Shown here: piece after piece, positions 26,568-35,275 of the stretch
Layout: every line of letters begins with the position of its first letter
Position numbering within the stretch: position 1 is the first letter of the stretch
Origin: Thalassotalea_H sp040779345
Lineage (GTDB): Bacteria > Pseudomonadota > Gammaproteobacteria > Enterobacterales > Alteromonadaceae
Direction of reading: 5' to 3'
Length of the DNA: 64,000 bases
Assembly: GCA_040779345.1 (NCBI GenBank)
Contig: JBFONU010000003.1
Coordinates: 248,001 to 312,000, forward strand
Program-made: the position numbers and the translations under genes
Notes under the pieces: generated by a model
What the model saw: only the letters and a program-made list of their open reading frames with translations
Database searches by the model: none
What the model was told of the DNA's origin: nothing

Positions 26568-26625
26568 TTTACTTCTTTGGCATTATTGCTTTAACTCAAT
26601 GGTAGTTTTTCTTATTGGAATGATT

Positions 26626-27726
26626 ATGCGTATTTTACTCAGTCTCTTTTTTATTATGTATTTAACCGCTTGTAATGAGCAAACGGTTATCGTGGAAAAA
26701 GCCATTAGACCAATAGCTTGGCTAAAAGTTGAAGAGTCAAGCATACAGCAATTGCGTACACTTTCAGGAATTGTCGCTCCCGTTGAGGCAACGAGTTTAA
26801 GCTTTGAAGTCACTGGAAAGATACAAACAGTTGACGTTAAGCTTGGCAATACCGTTGAAAAAGGGCAGATTTTAGCGCAATTAAATCATCGAAGTTTTGA
26901 ATTAAACTTAACATCAGCACAAGCGCAATTAGAGAAAACCAAATCAGCGATGATTGAAGCGAAAAATGCCTTTACCCGTTACAGCCAATTAATTAAACAG
27001 GGCCTTGTATCCCAATCAGGCTTTGATAACGCTAAAGCGACCTATGGCTCAAGTAAAAGTGCCGTTGGCGTTGCGCAAGCGCAAGTAGATATTGCGAAAA
27101 AAAACTTACAAGACAGTACCTTAAAAGCTCCTTATGATGGCATTATTACCAAACGTTTAATTGAGCCTTCTCAACAAATTAAGGCAGGACAAAGCGCATT
27201 TGAAATTGAAGGTAACCATGGTTTAGAAGTTAATGTAATGGTACCTGAAACGTTAATTAGAGAATTAAAGCAAGATACCATTCTTCCAATACGATTTCCC
27301 GTATTGGCCCGCACAGAAATGCTTGGCCGTATTTCAGAAATTGGCACCCGAGCAGAAGCGGCGAATGCTTTCCCTGTCACTGTTGTTTTGCAAAACGACA
27401 ATCCTTTATTGCGTGCCGGCATGACAGCTGAGGTTGATTTTACATTTGACGGTGTAGGGAAAAACGGCTACCAAGGAGTTACCATTAGCGTACCCTTTAG
27501 TGCTTTACGAGCGGGGATCAATCAAAAAAGTTACGTCTTTGTTTATGATCCTAAACTGCAAGTGGTTCATCAACGAGAAGTTCAAACCGAAAATATCTTA
27601 AACAATATCGCCTTTATTTCATCTGGATTAGAAAGTGGTGACATCATAGCAACGGCGGGTGTGGCATTTCTACAAGAAGGTCAAAAGGTCACCTTGTTAG
27701 ACAATAACATTCAGCGGTTTAACTAA
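26626..27726 (+). CDS. RND efflux periplasmic adaptor lipoprotein
   Basis: A membrane fusion protein of about 366 residues. The start at 26626 is chosen because GGA lies upstream and it gives a compact lipoprotein signal with lipobox LTAC (near residue 16); the frame is open further to 26548, inside the operators. The biotinyl-lipoyl halves are at VTGKIQTVDVKLGNTVEKGQ and LKAPYDGIITKR, separated by a coiled-coil hairpin (about residues 85-165), then beta-barrel domains. It links the RND pump to an outer-membrane channel. No TolC-like gene is present here, so a channel encoded elsewhere must be used. Confidence 0.92.
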   Translation: MRILLSLFFIMYLTACNEQTVIVEKAIRPIAWLKVEESSIQQLRTLSGIVAPVEATSLSFEVTGKIQTVDVKLGNTVEKGQILAQLNHRSFELNLTSAQAQLEKTKSAMIEAKNAFTRYSQLIKQGLVSQSGFDNAKATYGSSKSAVGVAQAQVDIAKKNLQDSTLKAPYDGIITKRLIEPSQQIKAGQSAFEIEGNHGLEVNVMVPETLIRELKQDTILPIRFPVLARTEMLGRISEIGTRAEAANAFPVTVVLQNDNPLLRAGMTAEVDFTFDGVGKNGYQGVTISVPFSALRAGINQKSYVFVYDPKLQVVHQREVQTENILNNIAFISSGLESGDIIATAGVAFLQEGQKVTLLDNNIQRFN

Positions 27727-27758
27727 GCTTTAACTACGATTTAACTAAGGTCAATACA

Positions 27759-30700
27759 ATGAATATGACTCAAATCGCCTTTCAATACCGTAAAACAGTA
27801 TTTCTCGTTGTGGCTTTATTGCTTATTAATGGCGTATTCGCTTATTTTACTTTGCCAGCACAGGAAGATCCTACGATAACCATAAGGGAAGCCATTGTCG
27901 CAACGTCTTTTCCCGGCATGGCGCCAGAGCGTGTCGAACAGTTGCTCACGAAAAAAATCGAGGAAGAAATCAGAAAGATCCCGCAAGTGAAAGAAATACG
28001 TTCACTTTCAACGACTGGTTCATCGACGGTCCATGTTAAAATTCATGACCGCTATTTTAATTTAGATGATATTTGGCAGGATGTTAGAAATAAAACAAAT
28101 GCCGCTTATCATAAAATGCCCTCTGGCACGCAACCTCCTTTTGTAAATACCGAGTTTGGCGATGTTTCTGTAGTCACATTAGCCTTAACGGCCGATGGGT
28201 TTGATATGAGTGCGATGTACGATATTGCGCAGCACATTCGAGATTCGCTCTATGCTGTGGAAGGCACTAAAAAAATCGAAATATTAGGACAATTAAAAGA
28301 ACGCATTTTTTTAGAAGCTTCTAATGCTAAATTGTCTCAATTAGGTATTTCTCCTAGGGCGTTGATCAGTGAACTCAAAAATCAAAATATCATTCAATCA
28401 GGTGGTGAAGTAGACACAGGAGCAAAGAGTTTTATTGTTGAGCCATCAGGAAATTTTGGCAGTGTCGCTGACATTGCAAATGCTTATATTAATATTCCCA
28501 ATACTGAAGATTTTATCGCGCTAAAAGATATTGTGACTATCCGACGTGATTATATTGATCCTCCCGATAAACTCGCATACTTCAATGGAGAGCCTGCTAT
28601 TTTCTTTGCTATTTCCATGCTCCCCCAGTACAACATTTTAAAATATGCGCCACGAATTAAAACAAAGTTTGAAGAAATCATTTCAAGTTTACCCATTGGT
28701 TACCAATTAGATATTGCAACATATCAAGCGGATCAAGTTGAAAAAACCGTACAAGGGGTATCAATTAATGTTCTGCAAACATTATCAATTGTCTTAGTCG
28801 TTGTTATCTTATTTCTAGGGTTAAGAACCGGTTTAATTGTAGGGGCGATTGTGCCCTTTGTTATGCTAACCACGTTATCGATCATGTTGTTTTTTGATAT
28901 GAAGTTAGAACGCATGAGCTTAGCAACATTAATCATATCACTCGGGTTATTAGTTGATAACGGTATCGTTATCGCTGAAGACTTTAAACGTCGAATTGAA
29001 GAGGGTATCACTCGTTATGATGCCATGCTGCAAGGCTGCAAAGAGCTTGCAATTCCACTGTTAAGTTCATCTGTTACTACCATTTTATTCTTTTTACCAC
29101 TGATGCTCGCTGAACATGTTGCTGGGGAGTTTACTCGTTCAATCTCATTAGTGATTTTAATTACCTTAATGACCAGTTGGATCTTGGCGCTATGTGTAAC
29201 GCCTATTCTTTGTTATTACTTTATTCAACCTTCAACGAATAAGAAAGAAGAGACGACCGCATTAGACAAGCTATATCACTATTATGAACTCTTTTTACAT
29301 TGGGTTCTCAAACATAAGAGTTTGTTTATCAGTTTAATGCTGGTGCTATTTATCAGCTCTATCGGCGCAATGAAGTTTGTTGCTAAACAGTTTTTTCCTG
29401 AATCTGATCGCACACAAATTTTAATGTACATTGATTTACCTAATGGCACCTCATCTCGTGAAACTAATCGCCAGATGCAAGATATTTTTAAGTGGTTAAA
29501 TAACAAAGATAAATTCCCTTTTATTGAAAATTACTCAGGGTATGTCGGTTTTAATGGTCCGCGCTTTGTTTTATCACTTAACCCTGAAGATCCCGCTAAA
29601 AACAAAGGGTTTATCGTGCTTAATGTGGTAGAAGGAACCGATGTCTCCAAAAGAGTTTTAGAGTTAGACAAACAACTTGAGGCGACTTTCCCTAATATAT
29701 CAGCACGCGTGAAGAAGATGTTTTTAGGTCCGTCAGATGCCAAAACCATTAAAATTCAAGTAAAAGGTCCTGATAAAAATGTGATCTATCAAAAAGCACA
29801 ACAAATAATGGAATTACTCCATCAGGTGCCTAACACCATAGATATTCGTAATGATTGGGAAAATTTAATCGTTAAAATAGATGTGCAAATAGATCAACAT
29901 CGTGCAAAACGCGCTGGCTTAACTTCTACGGATATAGCTGATGCCCTGCAAACCTATTTTTCTGGCGCACAAATCACTGAATTTAGAGAAGATGATGAAA
30001 TTATTCCGATCATACTTAGGGCACAAGAAGCTGAACGGAATAATCTAGACAGGTTACGCACCCTTAACATTTATTCAGAAAAAACCGGTAAAGCCGTCCC
30101 ATTATTTCAAGTTGCGACATTTGCCCCCGTCAATCAGTTTTCGGTGATACATCATGAAGACATGTTTAGAACCATCAGTGTAGAAGCGCGCAATAATGGG
30201 ATGGCCGCAGAAGATTTACAAATAATCATTGATGATAAAATTCAGGCGTTAGCCGCAGACTTACCGATTAATCATGAAATTTTTTATGGTGGAGCAATTA
30301 AAGAATCCAAAGCGGCTCAAAAAGCTTTAAGTGCAAGTATGCCAATGGTCTTAGGCTTTATTCTTATTTTGTTAGTCGCGCAATTTAATTCCTTACGCCA
30401 AGCCGCTGTGATCACGCTGACTATCCCTTTATCATTTATCGGTGCTGTTATTGGTTTATTAGTCATGCAAGCCCCATTTGGCTTTATGGTAACTTTAGGT
30501 TTATACAGTTTGGCGGGCATTATTATTAACAATGCCATAGTGCTGATTGATCGAATAAAAATAGAAATTGATAGCGGAAAAACTCAATATCAAGCGTTGG
30601 TTGATGCCTGTTTAACACGGTTGCGGCCAATAGCAATGACCACAATCACCACAGTGATGGGGTTACTGCCATTAATAATTGGACGAGATCCGCTTTTTTA

Positions 30701-30803
30701 TGGTTTAGCTAATGTGATTGCCTTTGGCTTGGGTATCGGCACAATTCTCACACTTGCTGTAGTACCTGTACTTTATTGCAGTTTTTATAAAATAAAAGTG
30801 TAA
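27759..30803 (+). CDS. RND efflux pump inner-membrane subunit
   Basis: A 1014-residue proton-driven transporter of the AcrB/MexB superfamily, with 12 expected transmembrane helices and two large periplasmic loops. Landmarks are LPAQEDPTITIREA, FPGMAPERVEQLLT and the proton relay segment GLLVDNGIVIAED (Asp400), where the second Asp of AcrB is replaced by Asn, as in several other RND subgroups. The second half repeats this with NNAIVLIDRI. It starts 32 bp after the adaptor with AAGG upstream. Substrates (drugs, detergents or dyes) cannot be told from sequence. Confidence 0.94.
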   Translation: MNMTQIAFQYRKTVFLVVALLLINGVFAYFTLPAQEDPTITIREAIVATSFPGMAPERVEQLLTKKIEEEIRKIPQVKEIRSLSTTGSSTVHVKIHDRYFNLDDIWQDVRNKTNAAYHKMPSGTQPPFVNTEFGDVSVVTLALTADGFDMSAMYDIAQHIRDSLYAVEGTKKIEILGQLKERIFLEASNAKLSQLGISPRALISELKNQNIIQSGGEVDTGAKSFIVEPSGNFGSVADIANAYINIPNTEDFIALKDIVTIRRDYIDPPDKLAYFNGEPAIFFAISMLPQYNILKYAPRIKTKFEEIISSLPIGYQLDIATYQADQVEKTVQGVSINVLQTLSIVLVVVILFLGLRTGLIVGAIVPFVMLTTLSIMLFFDMKLERMSLATLIISLGLLVDNGIVIAEDFKRRIEEGITRYDAMLQGCKELAIPLLSSSVTTILFFLPLMLAEHVAGEFTRSISLVILITLMTSWILALCVTPILCYYFIQPSTNKKEETTALDKLYHYYELFLHWVLKHKSLFISLMLVLFISSIGAMKFVAKQFFPESDRTQILMYIDLPNGTSSRETNRQMQDIFKWLNNKDKFPFIENYSGYVGFNGPRFVLSLNPEDPAKNKGFIVLNVVEGTDVSKRVLELDKQLEATFPNISARVKKMFLGPSDAKTIKIQVKGPDKNVIYQKAQQIMELLHQVPNTIDIRNDWENLIVKIDVQIDQHRAKRAGLTSTDIADALQTYFSGAQITEFREDDEIIPIILRAQEAERNNLDRLRTLNIYSEKTGKAVPLFQVATFAPVNQFSVIHHEDMFRTISVEARNNGMAAEDLQIIIDDKIQALAADLPINHEIFYGGAIKESKAAQKALSASMPMVLGFILILLVAQFNSLRQAAVITLTIPLSFIGAVIGLLVMQAPFGFMVTLGLYSLAGIIINNAIVLIDRIKIEIDSGKTQYQALVDACLTRLRPIAMTTITTVMGLLPLIIGRDPLFYGLANVIAFGLGIGTILTLAVVPVLYCSFYKIKV

Positions 30804-30846
30804 TACCCCATCAATACAAGTGCCTTGGTGGCTTTAGTGTCAACGA

Positions 30847-32037
30847 TTAACTGCCAAGGTAAATTAAACTATGTACAGGCTGTAATGTGGCTGATACGGG
30901 TAAGGATAATGTTTGCATATTATCAACAGCTAAAGCCGCGTGCAGTGGTAAAGTAGCCGCTCCTTTAAGGGCAACATCTTCTACTTGGGGTGTTTTAATT
31001 AACCTTACAACATCTAAATCACCGTATTGCGCAATAGACGGTATATAGGGTCGAAGTTGCGTTATAAATTTATCTAAAAACCAAGAGCTTACATCTCCAC
31101 CGATAATAATAGTTTGGCAGTTTAATAACGTTTCTAACGAATGTATCGCAATACGCATGGGCTCTGCGGCCTGTTCAAACCAGGTATCTAAAAGCTTTTG
31201 ATTGTCTGCGCAATATTTTGCCAGCATTTCATGGCTAGTGAAATTTTTCCCTAAAAATGCTTTTAATGCCCCTAAGGAGGCAAAATCATTTAGCCGACCT
31301 AATTCAACAGTTTTATCATCGGTTTCAGGGGTAACAAATAATTCACCAATCGCACCTGTTAAGCCATTTTTACCTAGTAAAATTTTTCTATCGAATACCA
31401 CAGCAGCTTCGACTACGTCAGATATATGTATACAAATAAAACTATGCAGTTGCTTTGCTTCCCCATAAAGCATTTGGTAGGCAGCACATGCTGATGCTGT
31501 GGATTCTGTAGCGACAGGAAGAGATAAAGTATCAGCTAGTTGCTGTTTAAACATTAAGCTTTTCTGATAAGTGGATAAGGTATTATGTGTTTCATTAACA
31601 AACGTGGCACCTACACCTAAAATTTGTGCTTTTTCTATCGCTGAGTTTGCCAAAAGCTCATTTAATAACTGGTTAATCGCAGAAAACACCTCACTTGATT
31701 GGTACTCAACATCTTTGAGAGCGATTGCTTTCCCCTGCAAAGAAAATATCCCCGCTTGAATTTTATTCGGAAAGATCCTTAATGCAAAACTAAAAGCTCC
31801 TGTCTCTTTTAAGTTAAGCATTTTTGAAGGTTTACCGACTGCACCTTCTTTTTTTATGCCGGTTTCTTCAATAAGGCCTATTTCAAGTAATTCTTCCACC
31901 ATGTTGGTTATGGTTTGTTTGGTTAAATGGGTCTGACGAGATATTTCAACCCGCGATATAGGTCCTTGTGTGACAATTTCAGATAAAACTAAACGTAAGT
32001 TTAACGCTTTATTTTGCTTTGAATTTGAACCTTTCAA
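30847..32037 (-). CDS. ROK-family transcriptional regulator (NagC/Mlc-like)
   Basis: A 396-residue regulator. The N-terminal winged helix (about residues 10-70) reads GPISRVEISRQTHLTKQTIT. The C-terminal ROK sugar-binding fold has lost the DxGGT phosphate motif, the GEIGH-type motif (GAIGELFV here) and the zinc cysteine cluster, so it is a regulator without kinase activity. The start is a TTG with GAGGT just upstream; no other start fits. It is divergent from the ribose-type ABC importer, and inverted repeats that overlap the importer promoter are its likely targets. The effector sugar is unknown; amino-sugars are likely given the GH3 hexosaminidase nearby. Confidence 0.88.
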   Translation of the reverse strand: MKGSNSKQNKALNLRLVLSEIVTQGPISRVEISRQTHLTKQTITNMVEELLEIGLIEETGIKKEGAVGKPSKMLNLKETGAFSFALRIFPNKIQAGIFSLQGKAIALKDVEYQSSEVFSAINQLLNELLANSAIEKAQILGVGATFVNETHNTLSTYQKSLMFKQQLADTLSLPVATESTASACAAYQMLYGEAKQLHSFICIHISDVVEAAVVFDRKILLGKNGLTGAIGELFVTPETDDKTVELGRLNDFASLGALKAFLGKNFTSHEMLAKYCADNQKLLDTWFEQAAEPMRIAIHSLETLLNCQTIIIGGDVSSWFLDKFITQLRPYIPSIAQYGDLDVVRLIKTPQVEDVALKGAATLPLHAALAVDNMQTLSLPVSATLQPVHSLIYLGS

Positions 32038-32149
32038 GTGACCTCATTCCCTAAATTAAATAATTACAGACGTTATTGTACTGATATTTTAAGTAAAAGT
32101 AGTAATTATAATAAAATTTTTATCACGACAATTAACCGAATAATATTAA

Positions 32150-32187
32150 GTCAAAATGATTGACATAATATTTATTCACACTACTAT
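32150..32187 (+). promoter_or_regulatory. Promoter of the ABC importer with overlapping operator
   Basis: An inverted repeat GTCAA-AATGA-TTGAC (32150-32164) overlaps a -35 box TTGACA (32160-32165). Sixteen bases on is a -10 box TACTAT (32182-32187), about 35 bp before the first importer gene. A repressor bound there would block the -35 region. The same half-sites recur at 36923-36947. Confidence 0.7.
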
Positions 32188-32220
32188 AGTGTCATCGGTG
32201 AACATAAATAGGACTTTTTC

Positions 32221-33321
32221 ATGGCACTTCATCGCCACCATTTAATAAATAACAATCGAGTAACCACTTTACTTGTTGTATTACTTTCGATGATATTTAG
32301 TGTGTTATCCCACGCTGTAGATATCAATAGCATTAAAGGCGCGGCGAAATCAACCGAAATAAGCCTAACAAACCAGCAAATCCACACGATTAAAACGAAG
32401 AAGTTAACCGCGGCATTAGTTTGGCATGGTTCAAGCTCTTGGGTTAGTGCGGTAACTAAAGGCGCTACTGAAACGTTTGCGTCGATGGGAGTTGATGTCG
32501 TTGCGGTGACCGATGCACAGTTTGATCCGGCAAAGCAAGTGGCTGATTTAGAAAACATAAGTGCGCTTTCACCGGATATTGTTTTGTCATTATCTGTCGA
32601 TAGCATCAGTACAAAATCGAGTTATAAAGAAGCAATTAATCAAGGCGCAAAGCTAGTGTTGCTGAGTAATCCTATTGATGGATTTGTTCATGGTAAAGAT
32701 TATGTCGGCATTGTTACCGACGATATGTTTGGTATGGGGATTGCTGCGGCAGAGCTGGTAGCTGAATCACTTAATCAGCAAGGAAAGCTCGGAATTATCT
32801 ATCATGATGCCAAATATTTTATCACGAATAATAGAGACCAAGCATTTCAAGACGCTATCGCTCGTTATGACAATATCAAGATCATCACTAAACGCGGATT
32901 TATCAAGGAACATGAAACAAGCAATATTGCTGCAGCGATGGTTTTACAAAATCCCAATATAGAAGCCATATATGTTTCTTGGGATACCGCAGCAGAGGGT
33001 GTTATTGAAGCACTTCGTTCATTAGGTCGACGTGATATTAAAGTGATCACCCATGATTTAGGAATTAATAATTTATTAGACATGGCTACCAATGGCAATT
33101 TGTATGGCACTGTTTCAGATAGACCATACGACATTGGCGCAACCATGGCGAAATTAGGGGCGGCCGCATTTATTGGGCAACCTGCCTCACCCGTGACCAT
33201 AGTACCTTTTGATAAAGTCACTAAAACAGAAATTTCATCCATTTGGCATCAAGCTTATAAAACAGCAATGCCAAACTTATTAACGCAAGCTTTGCAACAA
33301 AACAAGAAGGACTCATTATGA
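32221..33321 (+). CDS. Sugar ABC transporter, periplasmic binding protein
   Basis: A 366-residue exported binding protein of the ribose/LacI-like group (Peripla_BP_4). A signal peptide covers about residues 1-37 (hydrophobic core TTLLVVLLSMIFSVLSHA). The mature part shows the alternating fold with LTAALVWHG, NPIDGFVHGKDYVGIVTDD, YVSWDTAAEGVIEALRSLGR and VSDRPYDIGATMAKLG. AGGAC precedes the ATG. First gene of the importer operon, overlapping the permease gene by 4 bp. The sugar is not known. Confidence 0.9.
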   Translation: MALHRHHLINNNRVTTLLVVLLSMIFSVLSHAVDINSIKGAAKSTEISLTNQQIHTIKTKKLTAALVWHGSSSWVSAVTKGATETFASMGVDVVAVTDAQFDPAKQVADLENISALSPDIVLSLSVDSISTKSSYKEAINQGAKLVLLSNPIDGFVHGKDYVGIVTDDMFGMGIAAAELVAESLNQQGKLGIIYHDAKYFITNNRDQAFQDAIARYDNIKIITKRGFIKEHETSNIAAAMVLQNPNIEAIYVSWDTAAEGVIEALRSLGRRDIKVITHDLGINNLLDMATNGNLYGTVSDRPYDIGATMAKLGAAAFIGQPASPVTIVPFDKVTKTEISSIWHQAYKTAMPNLLTQALQQNKKDSL

Positions 33322-34286
33322 TTGCTCAAAGCTTATCATTAAGCCATTTTAAACAACTCGCTTTTAAACGTGATGCTTATATTTATTATATTTTTCTTTT
33401 TGTCATGCTCTTTTTTGCTGTTGTTTTGCATGATACCGCATTTTTGACCGTTTCAAATTTTATGAATATTGTTAAGCAAACAGCGCCACTAACCATTATG
33501 GCGGTAGGTTTAACATTTGCACTTGCGGTTGGTCATATTGATTTATCGATAGGTTCAACCGTAGCCTTAAGTGCTTTGGTTGGTGCCTTACTTTTACAAT
33601 ACACAAGTATTCCTCTGGCAGTATTAGGCGCATTATCTGTCGGTATTATTGTCGGGCTGGTCAATGGTTTCCTAATTGAACGACTGCAAGTGTCATCATT
33701 ATTAATTACCCTAGGCACAATGGGAATAGTTACCGGTATTGCAAGGCAACTTACCAATTTAGAATCAGTTCCTATTATCAATCAAGATTTTAATTTTATC
33801 TTTGGAGCCGGAAGTGTTTTAGGGATCCCTGTATTACTTATTTGGACTGTTGGTATTGGGGCAATCGCTTACATTATTTTGAATAAACTCTCGGCAGGCA
33901 GACATCTATTAGCCGTGGGGGGAAATCCCTCGGCTTCACGAGCCATGGGATTGAAAGTCACTAGAATACGTATTTATGCCTTGCTGACTTCATCTACCGC
34001 GGCGGCATTAGCGGGTTTACTCTACGCAGGACGCTTACATGGTGCGCGTTATACCTTAGGTGAAGCCGATTTGTTAACGGTTATAGCTGCAGTTGCGATA
34101 GGTGGTACCAGTTTATTTGGTGGTAGAGCCTGTATTATCGGTGCAATTTTAGGGTCATGGCTGATGGGCATGATTAACAACGGACTCATTCTTTCTGGCT
34201 TTTCAACAAATGAACAAATGATCGCCCGCGGACTCATTTTAATTATTGCGGTAGCAATTGGTGTAAAGGAGCTTAGAAATGGTTAG
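33318..34286 (+). CDS. Sugar ABC transporter, permease (RbsC-like)
   Basis: A 322-residue inner-membrane permease of the BPD_transp_2 family with 8-10 helices. Characteristic stretches are VGLTFALAVGHIDLSIGS, LQVSSLLITLGTMGIVTGIAR, LAVGGNPSASRAMGL and AAVAIGGTSLFGGR. It starts within the stop of the binding protein gene (ATGA) with AAGGA upstream and ends 8 bp inside the ATPase gene, so the three are tightly coupled. Confidence 0.93.
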   Translation: MIAQSLSLSHFKQLAFKRDAYIYYIFLFVMLFFAVVLHDTAFLTVSNFMNIVKQTAPLTIMAVGLTFALAVGHIDLSIGSTVALSALVGALLLQYTSIPLAVLGALSVGIIVGLVNGFLIERLQVSSLLITLGTMGIVTGIARQLTNLESVPIINQDFNFIFGAGSVLGIPVLLIWTVGIGAIAYIILNKLSAGRHLLAVGGNPSASRAMGLKVTRIRIYALLTSSTAAALAGLLYAGRLHGARYTLGEADLLTVIAAVAIGGTSLFGGRACIIGAILGSWLMGMINNGLILSGFSTNEQMIARGLILIIAVAIGVKELRNG

Positions 34287-35055
34287 AACAGCATTAGATC
34301 AACCGGCATTAGAGTTATCGTCAATTAAGAAAAGCTTCGGTGGTGTTCATGCGCTAAAGAATGTCAGCTTTAAAATTAACAAAGGTGAAGTGGTTGGTTT
34401 GCTAGGCGATAATGGCGCAGGTAAATCAACATTAGTTAAGTGCATTTCAGGTATTCATTCTCCTGATTTTGGTGAAATAAAAGTTAATGGCAATGAAGTT
34501 GATATTAGCTCTCCTGAAGATGCCAGAAATGTTGGCATAGAGACGGTGTTCCAAGATCTCGCGATGATCCCTGAGTTTAATATTGTGCAAAACTTATTTC
34601 TTAACCGAGAAATTAAACATAAAAATCCTCTGTTGCGATGGTTAGGCTGGCTAGACAGTAAAGCCATGATGAAACGAGCCAAAAAATCATTGAATCGGTT
34701 AAATACGAGGATCCCTAACTACAACGAACAAATTCATAATTTGTCTGGCGGTCAACGCCAAGCGATTGCGATTGCGCGTGCAGTAAATTGGGGCGCCGAT
34801 ATTGTCATTATGGACGAGCCAACTGCAGCTTTAGGTGTAGAACAAAGTGCACAAGTGAATGAGTTGATCAAAGTGATTAGCTCGCAAGGTGTCGCGGTTC
34901 TTTTAATCAGTCATAACATGCAACATGTTAAAGAGACTTGTGATAGAGCCGTGGTGTTATATCAAGGTCATTCAGTGGCTGATGTCGCTGTTGCCGATGT
35001 AACAAAAGAAGACTTAGTGGCACTCATCACAGGAGCAACTTCAGTGGCGGCTTAA
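34279..35055 (+). CDS. Sugar ABC transporter, ATPase (single domain)
   Basis: A 258-residue ATPase with Walker A GDNGAGKST, signature LSGGQRQAIAIARA, Walker B DIVIMDEPTAALG and a switch His in LLISHNM. Ribose-type importers usually have a fused double ATPase of about 500 residues; this one has a single domain, as in the fructose FrcBCA-type systems, and would act as a homodimer. AAGGAG precedes the ATG. Last gene of the importer operon. Confidence 0.93.
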   Translation: MVRTALDQPALELSSIKKSFGGVHALKNVSFKINKGEVVGLLGDNGAGKSTLVKCISGIHSPDFGEIKVNGNEVDISSPEDARNVGIETVFQDLAMIPEFNIVQNLFLNREIKHKNPLLRWLGWLDSKAMMKRAKKSLNRLNTRIPNYNEQIHNLSGGQRQAIAIARAVNWGADIVIMDEPTAALGVEQSAQVNELIKVISSQGVAVLLISHNMQHVKETCDRAVVLYQGHSVADVAVADVTKEDLVALITGATSVAA

Positions 35056-35089
35056 TAGGAGACGAGTTATTAAGAAACTTGTCGTAATG

Positions 35090-35193
35090 ACTTAACTTAG
35101 TTACTTAACTTAGTTACTTAACTTAGTTACTTAACTTAGTTACTTAACTTAGTTACTTAACTTAATTACTCAACTTAATTACTCAACATAGTT
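35090..35193. repeat. Eight tandem copies of a 13-bp unit
   Basis: The unit ACTTAACTTAGTT is repeated exactly five times (35090-35154) and then three times with changes (ACTTAACTTAATT, ACTCAACTTAATT, ACTCAACATAGTT). It fills most of the 220-bp gap between the importer operon and the GH3 gene. Each unit holds a small AACT-T-AGTT symmetry. There are no unique spacers, so it is not a CRISPR. Copy number may vary between strains. Confidence 0.95.
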
Positions 35194-35275
35194 GCCCATA
35201 TTAGTTATCGAAATATGACTCAATCCTATATATCAAATATAGGGGCTAGGACGCTTTATACCTAAAGGAAAGCAA

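Noticed and set aside
30803..30890. CCTTGG/CCAAGG inverted repeat as a terminator between the RND and ROK genes
   Set aside because: Six-bp arms with a loop of about 28 bases and no T-run; too weak to report as a terminator.
30847..32037. ROK-family sugar kinase
   Set aside because: It has an N-terminal winged helix and has lost the phosphate-binding and zinc motifs of ROK kinases, so it is called as a regulator.
35090..35193. Possible CRISPR array
   Set aside because: Units of 13 bp are directly adjacent with no spacers and no cas genes are nearby; it is a simple tandem repeat.
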